From Salvia splendens (Eukaryota; Streptophyta; Magnoliopsida; Lamiales; Lamiaceae): a stretch of 64,000 nucleotides of DNA. A program made the translations under genes and the position numbers. The DNA lies in NCBI RefSeq assembly GCF_004379255.2, contig NC_056046.1, forward strand, positions 12,152,001-12,216,000. The letters run 5' to 3'. The number at the start of each line of letters is the position of its first letter. The stretch's first letter is position 1. Positions 13,322 to 23,058 of the stretch are shown one piece after another. A model generated the notes under the pieces. That model was not told the DNA's origin. It was given only the letters and a program-made list of their open reading frames with translations, and ran no database searches.

Positions 13322-15184
13322 ATGTCTTCTTCTTCTTCTTCTGAGTCAGGTAGCGGTAGGAAAGGGGATAAGGGGTCTTCTAGCCGGAAAGAATCCGGGG
13401 AGAAGACCGTAGAGTATTTTCACAGCATCTTGAGTAAGGATACTGTGATATCCCTACACGAAAAATATTTTTTTCCTGGGGGGAAGGTTGCGATTCCCGA
13501 CGACCTTCATAGGGCTGACTCGCCGCCGGAGGGTTACGCTACCGTTTATGAAGCCGGCTTGGAATGCGGGCTTCGTTTCCCTCTTCCCCCTGCCTTTGTA
13601 GAGCTGCTTGATTTTTTTCAACTCCCTTTAGGTCAGGTGACTCCGAACTCTTGGAGGCACTTATCGGCCTTTGCTGCCGAACTGCGTAGGCTAGATAAGG
13701 ATCTGTCTCTGAGGGCAATCCTTAATTTCTTCCAGTTTAAGAGAAAAGGATCTTGGTTTTACTTGATCCCTTTACAGCCTTTTAGGGCCTTCTGCAAAAC
13801 CAAGTGGCCAAAGTGGCAACATCGCTTCTTTTTTTATAATAGGACAGCGGCTCCGGGCTTTCCCTGGAGAGGGCCGAAGTCCGTGATTCCTCATCCTCGG
13901 TTAGAACCGTTGGACGAGCTCGAGGGCGAGCTCAATAAGATTCCTATGATTAGGAAGCAGTACCTGGAGTCTGAGCTCGTCAAGGGCGACTTCGTGTTCG
14001 ACTCCTCGTCTTCGGACGAAGAGACTGAGGGTGAGGAATTCTTTTTTATGCATTACTGCCTTGACGACGAAAACTAACCTTGTTTTCTTGCTTTTTGGCA
14101 GTGAACTTGCTAAACAAGCTCGGTCGCAAATCCTCTGAATCTAAGGAACCGGAGAGGCCGAAAACCACCAGCTCGGCGTCTGATGCCGAGAAGAATCCGA
14201 AGAGGCAAAAGACCTCTTCGGATCCAAAGAAGCCGGAGTCGACTTCGGCAAGGGGGAAGGGGAGGATTCAGAAACCTCCAAGAGCACCAGAGAAAGACGT
14301 GGTCTTGGCGCCTCCTTCGGAACATATCTGTGAGCCCTTTTTATGGCCCACGGACTTCGCCGAGGTGAATTCTCTTCTTGATTTTCTGGCCTTGCTTTTT
14401 TCCTGTATTTTTTGTGGCCCCTCGGTTGACTTTTTCCTTTTTCCATTTTCAGAGGAACGATATGCTCTCCAAGCTCGTCGCCGTTGAACTCTCCAAAGCG
14501 TCCAACGACTATGCTGAGATGCAGAGGAAGTTGGCGGCTGCTCGTCACCAGGCCGAACAGGCTAAGGCAGACTTTGAGAAGGCCAGAGCTGCTAGGATCT
14601 CGGCCCAGGATGAAGCCCAGTTTGCCAAAAACCAGCTCGTCATCCAGCGAGAGCAGACGAAACGGAGGGATGCTGCCGCCGTGGTTGCCCAAGGGGAGGT
14701 TCTCCGTGCTTTCGCGGAGAAACTCTTTCTGAGCAATCAATTTTCGGCCTTTGTCGGTGATCTGCTGAAACTGATGACCGATAATGCCGAGCAGGGGCCC
14801 GAAGTCGTCCTGCCGCTGTACGGCCGAGAGATAGCAGCTCGTCTCCAGAGTCTGCCGCTCCTTGAGGAGCTTGCTTCGTCCTCGGTCCTGCTTTCTGCTG
14901 ACCGAGTTCGTAGTTGCCGAGCTGACCGGGACGAGAATATGGAGGCTATCTTTGCCTCCTTAGGGCCAGTTTCACCCGCTCCAATTTTCCACGGAGAGGG
15001 TGAAACCGAGCAGCTTGATCAGCAGACCGGAGACAGGCAGGCCGAGCAAGAGGTGCTGCTGATCGGTGATGGGGGCACCGAGCAGGCTGGGGGGAGCAGG
15101 GAGGCCGAGGCTGAAGCTGAGGCAGACAAGGAGAAGGAAGCTGAACCTCACCGAGGAGCCGGAGACGAAGCTGGCGGAGTATGA
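13322..15184 (+). CDS. Antisense spliced ORF of element 1, exons 1-3 (putative gypsy-type transposon protein, PF04195-like)
   Basis: It is transcribed against gag-pol. Exons 13322-14030, 14102-14364 and 14453-15184 join in frame (709+263+732 nt) to a 567-aa protein. Introns are short with clean donors (GTGAGG, GTGAAT) and acceptors (TTTGGCAG, ATTTTCAG); element 2 has all of them in the same places. Exon 1 begins with a Ser-rich stretch, then a globular part with GLRFPLPPAFVELLDFFQLP and LTPNSW-like QVTPNSWRHLSAF, which resembles the plant 'putative gypsy type transposon' domain (Transposase_28). Exon 2 is basic with an NLS-like NPKRQKTSSDPKK. Exon 3 is a long Ala/Glu/Arg coiled coil with an acidic end. 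A TATA-like GATAAATACG lies about 130 bp upstream. Such antisense ORFs are known in Retand-like Tat elements; what the protein does is unknown. Confidence 0.85.
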
Positions 15185-15416
15185 TTTCGTCTCCCTTCTC
15201 TTAGTTTAGTTTCTTCCTTGTTGTAAAATGGCCTTGAAGCCCTCCTTGTGTAAAAAAAAAAAAAATTTTTTCTTATGAATGAAAAAATTCTTCTTTCTGC
15301 ACTTGTGTCTTCGTATAGCTTTTCGTACTCTCTTTTACTCCTGTTGTGGTTTACTACCTGCTCGGTAAAATGAAATGCCGAACTGACATAGCAGCTTTGT
15401 ATTCTTAACTCTTAAG

Positions 15417-16208
15417 GAGCTGGAGGTACTTCACTGGAAGCGGCTGTACTCTTCCGCTTTAGACGAAGCTGAGAAAAAAGCCATAGCTGACCAGATGAAG
15501 AATGACGAACTCTTGGCTTGTTTAGTGAAGCTGGAGGCCGACAATAAGGACCTAGAGTCCGAAAAGAAAGATCTGGAGGCCGAGCTGAATACTGCCGTCG
15601 CTGAGAGGACTGCGTATGAGGATTTCATCAGCAGGCGCGGGGGAATGACCATCTCTGAAGTTCAGGAACGAGTTGACGAACTGTGGGAGGAATATCATGT
15701 ACTCCGGAGGAACAATGCGCTGGAGAGCTCGGCTTGCCAACAAGTCGTGAAATCATTGCGGCGCTGGGCTTCTCGGTACGACATCATTCTTTCCCGGCGT
15801 CCCTCAATCGAGAGATTCCTTAGGCATTTCCCGCCAACAGATGGTCGCACTCCAGCTCGAACCTCTGATTCACTTGCTCAAAACCCTACTCCAAGTCAGC
15901 AACGAACTCAGGAACAACCGGAAACGTCAAGACGAGAACGGACTCAGGAGCAACCGGAAACGTCAAGACGAGAACGGACTGAAGTTCGTAGAGGAGCTGT
16001 GATTATGAGTGAGCAAGATCAACAAATGCTTCGTGAAGAGACTCTTCGCCGCCGAGGTGCCAGAACTTCCCGGACTCAAGGAAGAGGCGGTAGGTCGATC
16101 AGAGCATCTCGTCGACCTGCTTATTCTTCAGCTGCCCGGAACGCCCGAACTCGGCTTCACGAGGATTTTGTGAATAGATGGCTCAACTTTAGCACCCATG
16201 GACAGTAG
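15417..16208 (+). CDS. Antisense ORF of element 1, second coiled-coil part (possible exon 4)
   Basis: An open frame of 264 codons (792 nt including stop) with no ATG at its beginning; the first in-frame ATG is at 15495. It reads LHWKRLYSSALDEAEKKA, a coiled coil with LEADNKDLESEKKDLEAEL, then an RRW-containing helix, a Gln/Arg-rich linker with a tandem duplication (RTQEQPETSRRE twice), and a basic end. A donor-like GTATGA directly follows GGA at 15178 in exon 3, and an acceptor-like TTAAG precedes 15417; joining them keeps the frame, which would give one protein of about 829 aa. The element 2 counterpart has exactly the same length. AATAAA at about 16275 may be its poly(A) signal. It could instead be a separate gene. 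Confidence 0.65.
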   Translation, partial: ELEVLHWKRLYSSALDEAEKKAIADQMKNDELLACLVKLEADNKDLESEKKDLEAELNTAVAERTAYEDFISRRGGMTISEVQERVDELWEEYHVLRRNNALESSACQQVVKSLRRWASRYDIILSRRPSIERFLRHFPPTDGRTPARTSDSLAQNPTPSQQRTQEQPETSRRERTQEQPETSRRERTEVRRGAVIMSEQDQQMLREETLRRRGARTSRTQGRGGRSIRASRRPAYSSAARNARTRLHEDFVNRWLNFSTHGQ

Positions 16209-16347
16209 AATAGTCCTTTGTAATGGCGTAACGCCTTCTCGTAGGGCAGCAGAATTATATGCCGAACAAGATTTAATAAATGAAATCTTCATTTCGCTTC
16301 TATCACTGCGTATTTACAGCTCAGCGAAAAAATTTCATCGTGCTCGT

Positions 16348-16580
16348 CCTCGGTCTTATGAAGTAAACTTCTTTGACCGGACTCGTCCTCGGTCTTATGA
16401 AGTAAGCTTCTTTGACCGGACTCGTCTTTGGTCTTATGAAGTAAACTTCTTTGACCGGACTTGGTCCTCGGTCTTATGAAATAAACTTCTTTGACCGGAC
16501 TCGTCTTTGGTCTTATGAAGTAAACTTCTTTGACCGGACTCGTCTTTGGTCTTATGAAGTAAATTTCTTTGACCGGACTA
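16348..16580. repeat. 39-bp tandem repeat x6, element 1
   Basis: About six units of roughly 39 bp, each with TCGGTCTTATGAAGTAAA followed by CTTCTTTGACCGGACTCG. They lie between the 3' ends of the two converging transcription units of the element (gag-pol from the right, antisense gene from the left). Element 2 has diverged relatives at 43885-44200. Next to it, at about 16595-16680, a further unit with GGCGAGTTTTATCGCGTGG is present twice. Confidence 0.9.
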
Positions 16581-16845
16581 AGCTTGTGTCCTAATTTGGC
16601 GAGTTTTATCGCGTGGATCGGACTTTCCCTTGTCCTAATTCGGCGAGTTTTATCGCGTGGATCGGACTTTCCCTTTGTTGCAGTTCGTTTCAGACGGACT
16701 GCTTGTTTCTTAAGCTGAATTGTGGTCTTGTATCCTCCTTAGAAGCTTGGACTCACAATCGTTGGCTTATATATGTTCTAAAAAGGGGATCAGCCTTCGA
16801 AGAACAAGATACCTCAGTAACATTTGTAAGAGACGACACGCACAT

Positions 16846-16912
16846 AGACAGACAAAACGCACATAGACAAACAAAACGCACATAGACAAACAAAACGCAC
16901 ATAGACAAACAT
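16846..16912. repeat. ACGCACATAGACAAACAAA tandem repeat
   Basis: About four units of roughly 19 bp of the form CGCACATAGACA(A/G)ACAAAA, downstream of the integrase fragment on the minus strand. Element 2 has no obvious array at the matching place. Confidence 0.85.
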
Positions 16913-16990
16913 GAAAAACAAGTAAAAAACAAAGAAAGCACATACCCCTAGGACCGAACTAGACACAAGACTGACTGACCGGACTGTCTC

Positions 16991-17374
16991 TTACAAATGG
17001 AACTTCTTGAGGTTGGAAATGTACCATGTTCGGGGTACTTGTTCTCCTGACATGTGAGTCAATTTATAAGACCCTTTGCCGAGGACTTCTGACACCCGAT
17101 ATGGACCTTCCCATGTGGGTTCGAGTTTGCCCAGCTTTTCTGCTCGGCTTACTTCGTTGTTTCTCAAGACGAGATCTCCCACTTGAAATTGCAGCTTTTT
17201 CACCCTTTGGTTATAATACCGGGCTACTTGCTCCTTGTACTTGGCTGCTTTTATGCAGGCCAATTCTCTTCTTTCTTCGGCCAGATCTAGTTCGGCTCTC
17301 AGTCCGTCATCATTCATTTCTGAGGAGAAATTTAGAGTTCGGGGACTGGGTACGCCGATCTCAACCGGAATCAC
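16991..17374 (-). pseudogene. Integrase C-terminal fragment, element 1
   Basis: The reading frame matches the last 127 or so residues of the pol ORF in element 2, from IPVEIGVPSPRTLNF through the DLVLRNNEVSR and WEGPYRVSE motifs to SNLKKFHL. These are the C-terminal DNA-binding (GPF/Y-type) part only; the zinc-binding region and D,D-35-E core are missing. It joins the truncated gag out of frame at about 17370, so no integrase is made. Confidence 0.9.
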
Positions 17375-18539
17375 GGCGGGCGGGCGGCTTCTCAGGATTG
17401 AGACGTGGCCTCAATCGGTCTTGCACCGGAGTCCTTTGAATCCTTTCAAAAGGAGTTCGGCGAGGATGTCCCTGATCGCCAAAAGGAGTTCGGCGAGGAT
17501 GTCCCTGATCGCTATGATCGGGCTTCCTCCCGTCTCCTCGGGATGAGCTGTCTAAAGACCGTTTGCGACGGTCTGCCTCATCGGCACGGGAGAACTGGTC
17601 CGCAATGTCCCACATCTCTTGAGCTGTTTGCGGACTGCATTCCACGAGCTTTCTGTAGAGAGCTCCGGGCAGGATTCCATTTTGGAATGCCGAAATGACA
17701 AGTAGATCATTGAGATCATCTACTTGTAGGCATTCCTTGTGGAATCTCGTCATAAAGTCGCTGATCTTTTCGTCGCGACCTTGACGTATAGAAAGCAGCT
17801 GAGCCGAAGTGATTCGGGCTTCCGCTTTCTGAAAGAACCTCCTGTGGAAAGCATCTATTAGATCTCGGTAAGATCTAATGCTGCCTTGGGGGAGGCTATC
17901 GAACCACCTTCTTGCGTTCCCGATAAGCAGCTCGGGAAACAGCTTGCACATATGGACCTCATTGAGACCCTGGTTCGCCATGTTATACTGATAGCGTCCC
18001 AGGAAGTCATGAGGATTCACTAACCCGTCATAAGTCATCGACGGAGTTCGGTAGTTCTGTGGCAAGGGAGTTCGGGTGATATCGTCCGAGAACGGAGTCT
18101 TCAATGCTCCGTACATGGTGAACCCGACATCTCTTCGGTATGGAGGAGATGGAGTTCTCCTGTGATTCCGGTACCGAGGAGGAACAGGAACATGTCGGGG
18201 TTGAGGATTCTTCTTCCTGGAAGACACGGCACTACTGCGGTAGTGACTTTCATGTCTGGATGAGGAGGGAGAATCCACCGTTTTCGTCTCCGGCTTTTGG
18301 CCCTTTTGCAGGAAAATTAAGAACTCTTCCTGCTTCTCGGCCAAAAACAACTTGACAGCCTCGTTCAAATCGGGCTGCTGGGAAGACTCGGTGCGATGAG
18401 TCTTTGAGCGGCTTGTTCCTTCTCCGTGAGAACTGGAAGTAGATTTCTCCCGAGGCTGTTTTCCAGACCTGCGGGCTGGACTAGCTTCCTCATGGTTATC
18501 ACGGACGGAAGCACGGGTATTATGTGATCTGGTATGCAT
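17361..18539 (-). pseudogene. Truncated gag of element 1
   Basis: 392 codons from MHTRSHNTR. It has the Ser/Arg-rich N-terminus, an acidic NEAVKLFLAEKQEEF helix, and the retrotransposon gag core with PHDFLGRYQYNMANQG and ARRWFDSLPQGSIRSY. It ends soon after RLNPEKPPA, where the internal deletion fuses it out of frame to integrase. The zinc knuckle and protease of the intact relative are lost. A 33-bp in-frame tandem duplication (DQGHPRRTPF twice, about 17440-17510) is present here but not in element 2. The frame is otherwise open, so a capsid-like gag core could still be translated. Confidence 0.9.
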
Positions 18540-18593
18540 TTTTTTGGTGGAAGAGGATCAAAAACTCGCTTTTATCACAGATTTGGTTCTCTG

Positions 18594-18612
18594 TTTCCCA
18601 CAGACGGCGCCA
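18594..18612 (-). other. Primer-binding site, element 1
   Basis: Read on the minus strand, TGGCGCCGTCTGTGGGAA begins one base after the 5' LTR. The TGGCGCC start matches the 3' end of a tRNA ending GGCGCCA, as is usual for Tat/Athila-group elements; I do not assign the tRNA. Element 2 has the same site at 37910. Confidence 0.85.
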
Positions 18613-18613
18613 G

Positions 18614-19251
18614 TGATGGTTGGGCGAATTTTTGATGGTAGTAAATGCAGATAAAAGAAAATATAGATCACGACACAAGGAATTACGTGGTTCGATTTAC
18701 TGAGGTAAATCTACATCCACGGGAAGAAAGGAGGGCAAGATTGTATTGCTTGATCTGGTTTACAGCTTACAAATACAGACTTGCTATATGATATTTGATG
18801 TCTAGAGAGCTCTCTTTTGCCTTCCTAGTCTATCTGATCTAAGTTCTATTTATACATTGAACTAAGATCGTGGCTTGTATCACCACTAACTAGGTCGTGG
18901 CTTACATCATCACTAATTAGGTCGTGGCTTACATCATCACTAATTAGATCGTGGATGTCGTGGAGGTCATGAGATCCTACATGGGTCCACCACTAAATAG
19001 ATCGTGTAGTGGAGGTCGTGGAGGTTCTGCATGAGTCCACTATCTCCCAGTTCGGTCGAATACTGAGACCGAACTGCTGAACTATTGCCGAGCAGCTTTT
19101 GCCGATCTGAGAGTAGAGCTTGATTGGTCGGCTTTTACCGAGCTGTAGGCTGGGGCCGAACTCTTTGGTAATGCCGAACTGATACTCTTCCTTGGGCTTT
19201 GGGCTGATGGGCCGTCACTGCTATTGGGCTTGTTTAGTACGTACCCCATCA
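18614..19251 (-). repeat. 5' LTR of element 1
   Basis: 638 bp, partner of 12348-12985 and almost identical to it. The minus-strand order is U3 with 27-bp repeats, a TATA-like TATAAATAGAAC near 18856, leader, and primer-binding site. The target duplication TGCAC follows at 19252-19256. Confidence 0.95.
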
Positions 19252-19256
19252 TGCAC

Positions 19257-20010
19257 CCCCAATTAATAAATTAAATTAAAACTGAAATTGATGATAGAAA
19301 TGACTACTAATTAAAAAATTTCAAAGTGGGACAATGGAACGGCTAAATTTCGATAAATTACATCACGGAGTGGCAGTGGCGTATCCAAGAATTTTACAAT
19401 ATTTTCATTACCTTAGACCTTTAAAATTCGATCGAGCATTTTTATTTCATTTTGTTAAATAAAATACTAGTAAATCTGTTGATCATAAATTATTCATACA
19501 AAGCATAAGCCATTTTTGAAAAATAAAATAAAAAATAAAACAATATACTCCATAACTAAACAATTGATAAAATATTTGTGAATTTTATTAATAGAAATAT
19601 AATAAAAAATAAAAATTATTTAAGAAAAAAATCATTTTTTCATAACTAAGTATATGTTAACTACTTAAAAGTCTTTTATATTAAAAACGTAATAACTACA
19701 AAACAAATAGAAATATAATAACTTCAAAGCAGAAAGTAGAATAAATTAATTACAGCAAAATACTTAAGTCTCCTATAAAATATAACTACAAGTGAAAAGG
19801 AGTAAAATTAAAATACAACTAAAATATAAAACGCGGCAAAATAAAAGAGAATACAACTAAAAAATAAAATGCAGCAAAATAAAAGAGAATATGGAGTAGT
19901 TGAATCGAATAAGAAGACAAAATAGGCAATCTTCAAAATAGAATGGAGAAAATAGGCATTCTTCAAAATAGGATGATGAACAAACGAATACAAGAAAATA
20001 TAACTGTAAA
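19257..20010. other. AT-rich intergenic DNA
   Basis: Long runs of A/T, with a weak direct repeat around 19820-19970 (ATAAAAGAGAATA and AAAATAGGCA(A/T)TCTTCAAAATAG each twice). No gene seen. Confidence 0.6.
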
Positions 20011-20013
20011 AAG

Positions 20014-20093
20014 CTCTCGCAACCGGGAATCAAACTTGGGTGATTGGGTCTCTTTGTAGACTAAGTGGCATTCTACCGCTGGACTACAAAGGT
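20014..20093 (-). mobile_element. tRNA-like sequence with pol III A and B boxes (SINE head or tRNA pseudogene)
   Basis: On the minus strand, TAGTCCAGCGGTAGAATG (20086-20069) fits an A box and GTTTGATTCCC (20035-20025) a B box, 30-40 nt apart as in tRNA-derived promoters. A tRNA fold is poor: the T stem has two mismatches and the acceptor stem does not pair. A short interspersed element head is therefore likelier than a working tRNA; a diverged tRNA-Gly-like pseudogene is the alternative. Confidence 0.55.
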
Positions 20094-20127
20094 TTGATTC
20101 TTATAGGATTACTACAATATATGCTTA

Positions 20128-20318
20128 AGGCACCAAGTTTTGCTAAGCGGATCTCCTACTCCACCTTTCATACTCCATTCCTACTCTACCTCTCACAACT
20201 TAATAAAATAATCTCATCATCACTTACATGTTATAAGATTATTTTATTAAGTTGTGAGAGGTGGAGTAGGAATAGAGTATGAAAGGTGAAGTAGGAGATC
20301 TGCTCCGTAAGTTTTAGG
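20128..20318. mobile_element. Hairpin MITE with long inverted repeats
   Basis: Two arms of about 70 bp are almost exact inverse copies around a short loop near 20215-20235: GATCTCCTACTCCACC on the left, matched by the inverse of GGTGAAGTAGGAGATC on the right, and AACTTAATAAAATAAT matched on the other arm. No coding. The outer boundary and target duplication are unclear, so I do not assign a superfamily. Confidence 0.8.
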
Positions 20319-21403
20319 GTACAACTATATCCCCTTGTTCTACACTGGCCAGTGCGGAGTTGTATCAAGTCCTTGAAACATTTAAAGCCAAGTTAAAAGA
20401 TTTGTTTAGTTTAAACAGACGTATAATTAACGGAATCATTGTTTCATTCACTGAAACACTTTAAAGTTTTAATGGATTTCCTTCCCAAAAATATATACTT
20501 GACCGACACTAATTTGTGGATCGCACGCTTTAATAAATTATCATGAGTCACGACGTTCAAATAAAAATAAAAATAGCTTATAAGATAAAAAGTTTGGAGG
20601 ACCAATTAAATTTATTATCACTTTTAATAATTAAAAACTCGTAACTATTAGAGTTGATAAATTCAAAAGTATAGTATATGGAGTTATATTTTACATTCTA
20701 CTAATATTCATTATGATCAATTATAGAGTATATGAAACTTATATACTATATAATTAGGTTAAGAATTAAGAGTGATACATGGAAAATGAGATAAACAAAT
20801 GGAATACTGAATTGAATGCCAAATGGAAGAGTGTAGTGTAGTAGGAATGATGGAAGCGTGAAACAGAGTTTTATTAAAATAGTGAGAGATTAAAACGTGA
20901 AAGATGGAGGAATAACAGAGGGCACCGGCACCCATGCATGGATGTGTCCCTACAGAAAATGGGACGGCTTCTTCTTAATTCCACTCGTAGAGTTTGGAGA
21001 TTGCTACTATTCAATCCTATTAATTAGTATATGTATTTATATGAATTTTAAATTTGTCTGTATTTAGTTGATTGGGAGGGGAAGGATGTTGAATTAAATA
21101 TGTACACAATATACGATCTTTGATTTTATTATGGGATTTTTGTTTTATGTATGGTATGGACCTACCTATCTACCGTATTAATTATACGGTGAATTCTATG
21201 ATGCCGCGTTTGCACATTTATGTTCGTATAAATCGATCCTTTTTTCTATATATATTTTGTCAATCTAGGCCCAATCAATTTATGTAAAGAAAAAATAATA
21301 CTTTGATTGGAGGCATACGAAACCATATACATCAATATAACGGGTGAATTAATATAATATTTTACTCTTTCATCCATTAATCAAGAACGGTAGTGGTGCG
21401 ATA
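20319..21403. other. Intergenic DNA
   Basis: AT-rich, without an open frame or repeat that I can identify. Confidence 0.55.
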
Positions 21404-22040
21404 TGTTAGAAATTTGAGTTTCCACATAACTAATTTAAAGTGCATGACTATCTTTCAGTTGTTCTATATAAAGTGATCCAATAAAGATTAAAGTTTGGAC
21501 TAAAATGTATTTATTTTTTATGGAAATAAGTGTAGATACCAATTTGTGATTTTCTATTAGTTGACGGTTATGATCCCCAAACGTTAGAAAAACGGTTCGA
21601 TATCTCTGTACTCCCTCTACATACATCAAGGTACGCTTCCGCTTTATGGTTTGTGCTCATTCTCCATCGTTCTTGGTTAATCATTGTAGAGAGGTTTATG
21701 TAATTGTTCACTTAATTATTCCAACAAGTGGTATCAGAGTCACTCTATTGATGATTCTCAGAGAATTGAGAAAAGGGGAATTGAGATTTCGTGTTCTAGC
21801 CTGTTTTGTGAATCCACAAAATCTAAGTTTTGTATTTTATGGATTTGGATGAATATTTTATTGCTGAATTAATTTATGAGTTCAAGTAATTCAAAACTTG
21901 GTTTGAACGATTTGGCATCTACAATTCTTGTGAGAAATTTTGTTTTCTAATTAAGTACACCTTCAATGGCGTTCGGTTTTCTCATAAGTTATTGTATGGA
22001 TGGAAATTATTTGATTCAAAATTGCCATGTTTTTTTATTC
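21404..22040 (+). mobile_element. Truncated Ty1/copia element: LTR, primer-binding site and gag start
   Basis: A putative LTR of 323 bp runs from TGTTAG (21404) to CCAACA (21726). Two bases on comes TGGTATCAGAG (21729-21739), the initiator-Met-tRNA primer-binding site typical of copia elements. About 140 bp on, MSSSNSKLGLNDLASTIL (start about 21876) matches the usual copia gag beginning but soon hits a stop. The element breaks off near 22040 and no second LTR is seen. Confidence 0.7.
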
Positions 22041-22045
22041 ATATT

Positions 22046-22998
22046 GTAGGGATCAGACTTATCTGGATTCACTAATTACCGAGACATCTTTTTCTTGTAC
22101 AAGATAGCTCAGTCGAACTATCACCCACGCGACTGATTTTATGCAAATGAACTAGCTATTATAACAGATTATAGCTAACTAACTCGGACCGCACACTCCT
22201 TGACCGGATGCGCTTCTGAGCCTCCGAGAACCTGCACACTTCAAAACCCTAGTTAGTACAATAGGTAGGATCCTCTCGGATCAAGTGCAGTGCAGTAAGA
22301 TCAAAGAAATAGAGAAGAAGCAACCGAAAACACAATAGATCACAAATATGGCTCAGCCACCCGCCAATAGGGCAGATCTACTCTTCCAGAACCAAGATCC
22401 AAGGGAGCACCGAAGGTTCCTCAAGTGAATCACCTCACACACCGGAAACCAACCCCAAAACACTCCTCAACACTGGATCTAACCTCTCACCGAACAAACC
22501 TTACAGAAAACTCTCAAGATAAGAAACCCTAGTTTCTCCAGAACTCAGGAAAACGAAGCAGTTGCCTTCACCATCACTCACACAAGATCAATCACTCTAA
22601 AACCATGAAAGATTACCGTGAAAACCAACTGGAGATCATCACAAAGATGAGAGAAAAGAGGGAATCACAATCGACACACACACAGAGCAGAGAGAGAGTG
22701 AGAGAATAAGAATCAAGAGGCGGTGAGAGTGAGGAGAGGGGTGTATATCACATGGGAAGTGGGCTAGGGCAAGTCAGAAACCCACAGTCATCTGGGCCAC
22801 TTAATTTCCCAGGCCTAAATAATAGTCCACCATTTAATAGCCCAATACAACCAACATACTTCACCTTAGACATTATTCTGAGAAACCAATTGCACTACTG
22901 GCTAAGGTTTAAATCATCACAGCCTACAAGGTAGTCCCCATAGCACCAAAGAACAAAGTTCATAAGCATAGGGAAACCACCAGGTCTGCCTAATAGAC
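22046..22998 (-). repeat. Putative LTR of a second copia fragment
   Basis: This region lies directly after the copia RNase H fragment (23553-23059) in minus sense. Read that way it could start TGTCTATTAGG and end GATCCCTACA, and it contains a TATATACACC promoter-like motif near 22740 followed by a pyrimidine-rich leader. Only one copy is present, so the ends are guesses. Confidence 0.4.
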
Positions 22999-23058
22999 AC
23001 CAGAGGGGCTGGCACCCAATAGTCTATAGGACTTAATGCCTCTAGCCACTAATCATCC

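Larger units (their letters stand above)
12348..19251 (-). mobile_element. Tat/Retand-type Ty3-gypsy retrotransposon, pol-deleted copy (element 1)
   Basis: A complete LTR-to-LTR insertion of 6904 bp with TG...CA ends and the 5-bp target duplication TGCAC (12343-12347 and 19252-19256). Sense orientation is minus: 5' LTR 19251-18614, primer-binding site, gag, a fragment of the integrase end, tandem repeats, then an oppositely directed spliced gene (13322-16208), polypurine tract and 3' LTR 12985-12348. Against the related copy at 37291 it lacks about 3.9 kb from the end of gag through protease, reverse transcriptase, both RNase H domains and the integrase core. The two LTRs are both 638 bp and differ at one position that I can see (C at about 12612 versus T at its partner), so it inserted recently. 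It cannot make its own pol. Confidence 0.93.

Noticed and set aside
13322..16208. Host genes inserted into the retrotransposon
   Set aside because: The same gene lies at the same place in both elements and resembles known plant transposon-linked proteins, so it belongs to the element.
20014..20093. Functional tRNA gene
   Set aside because: A and B boxes are present but the T stem has two mismatches and no acceptor stem forms.
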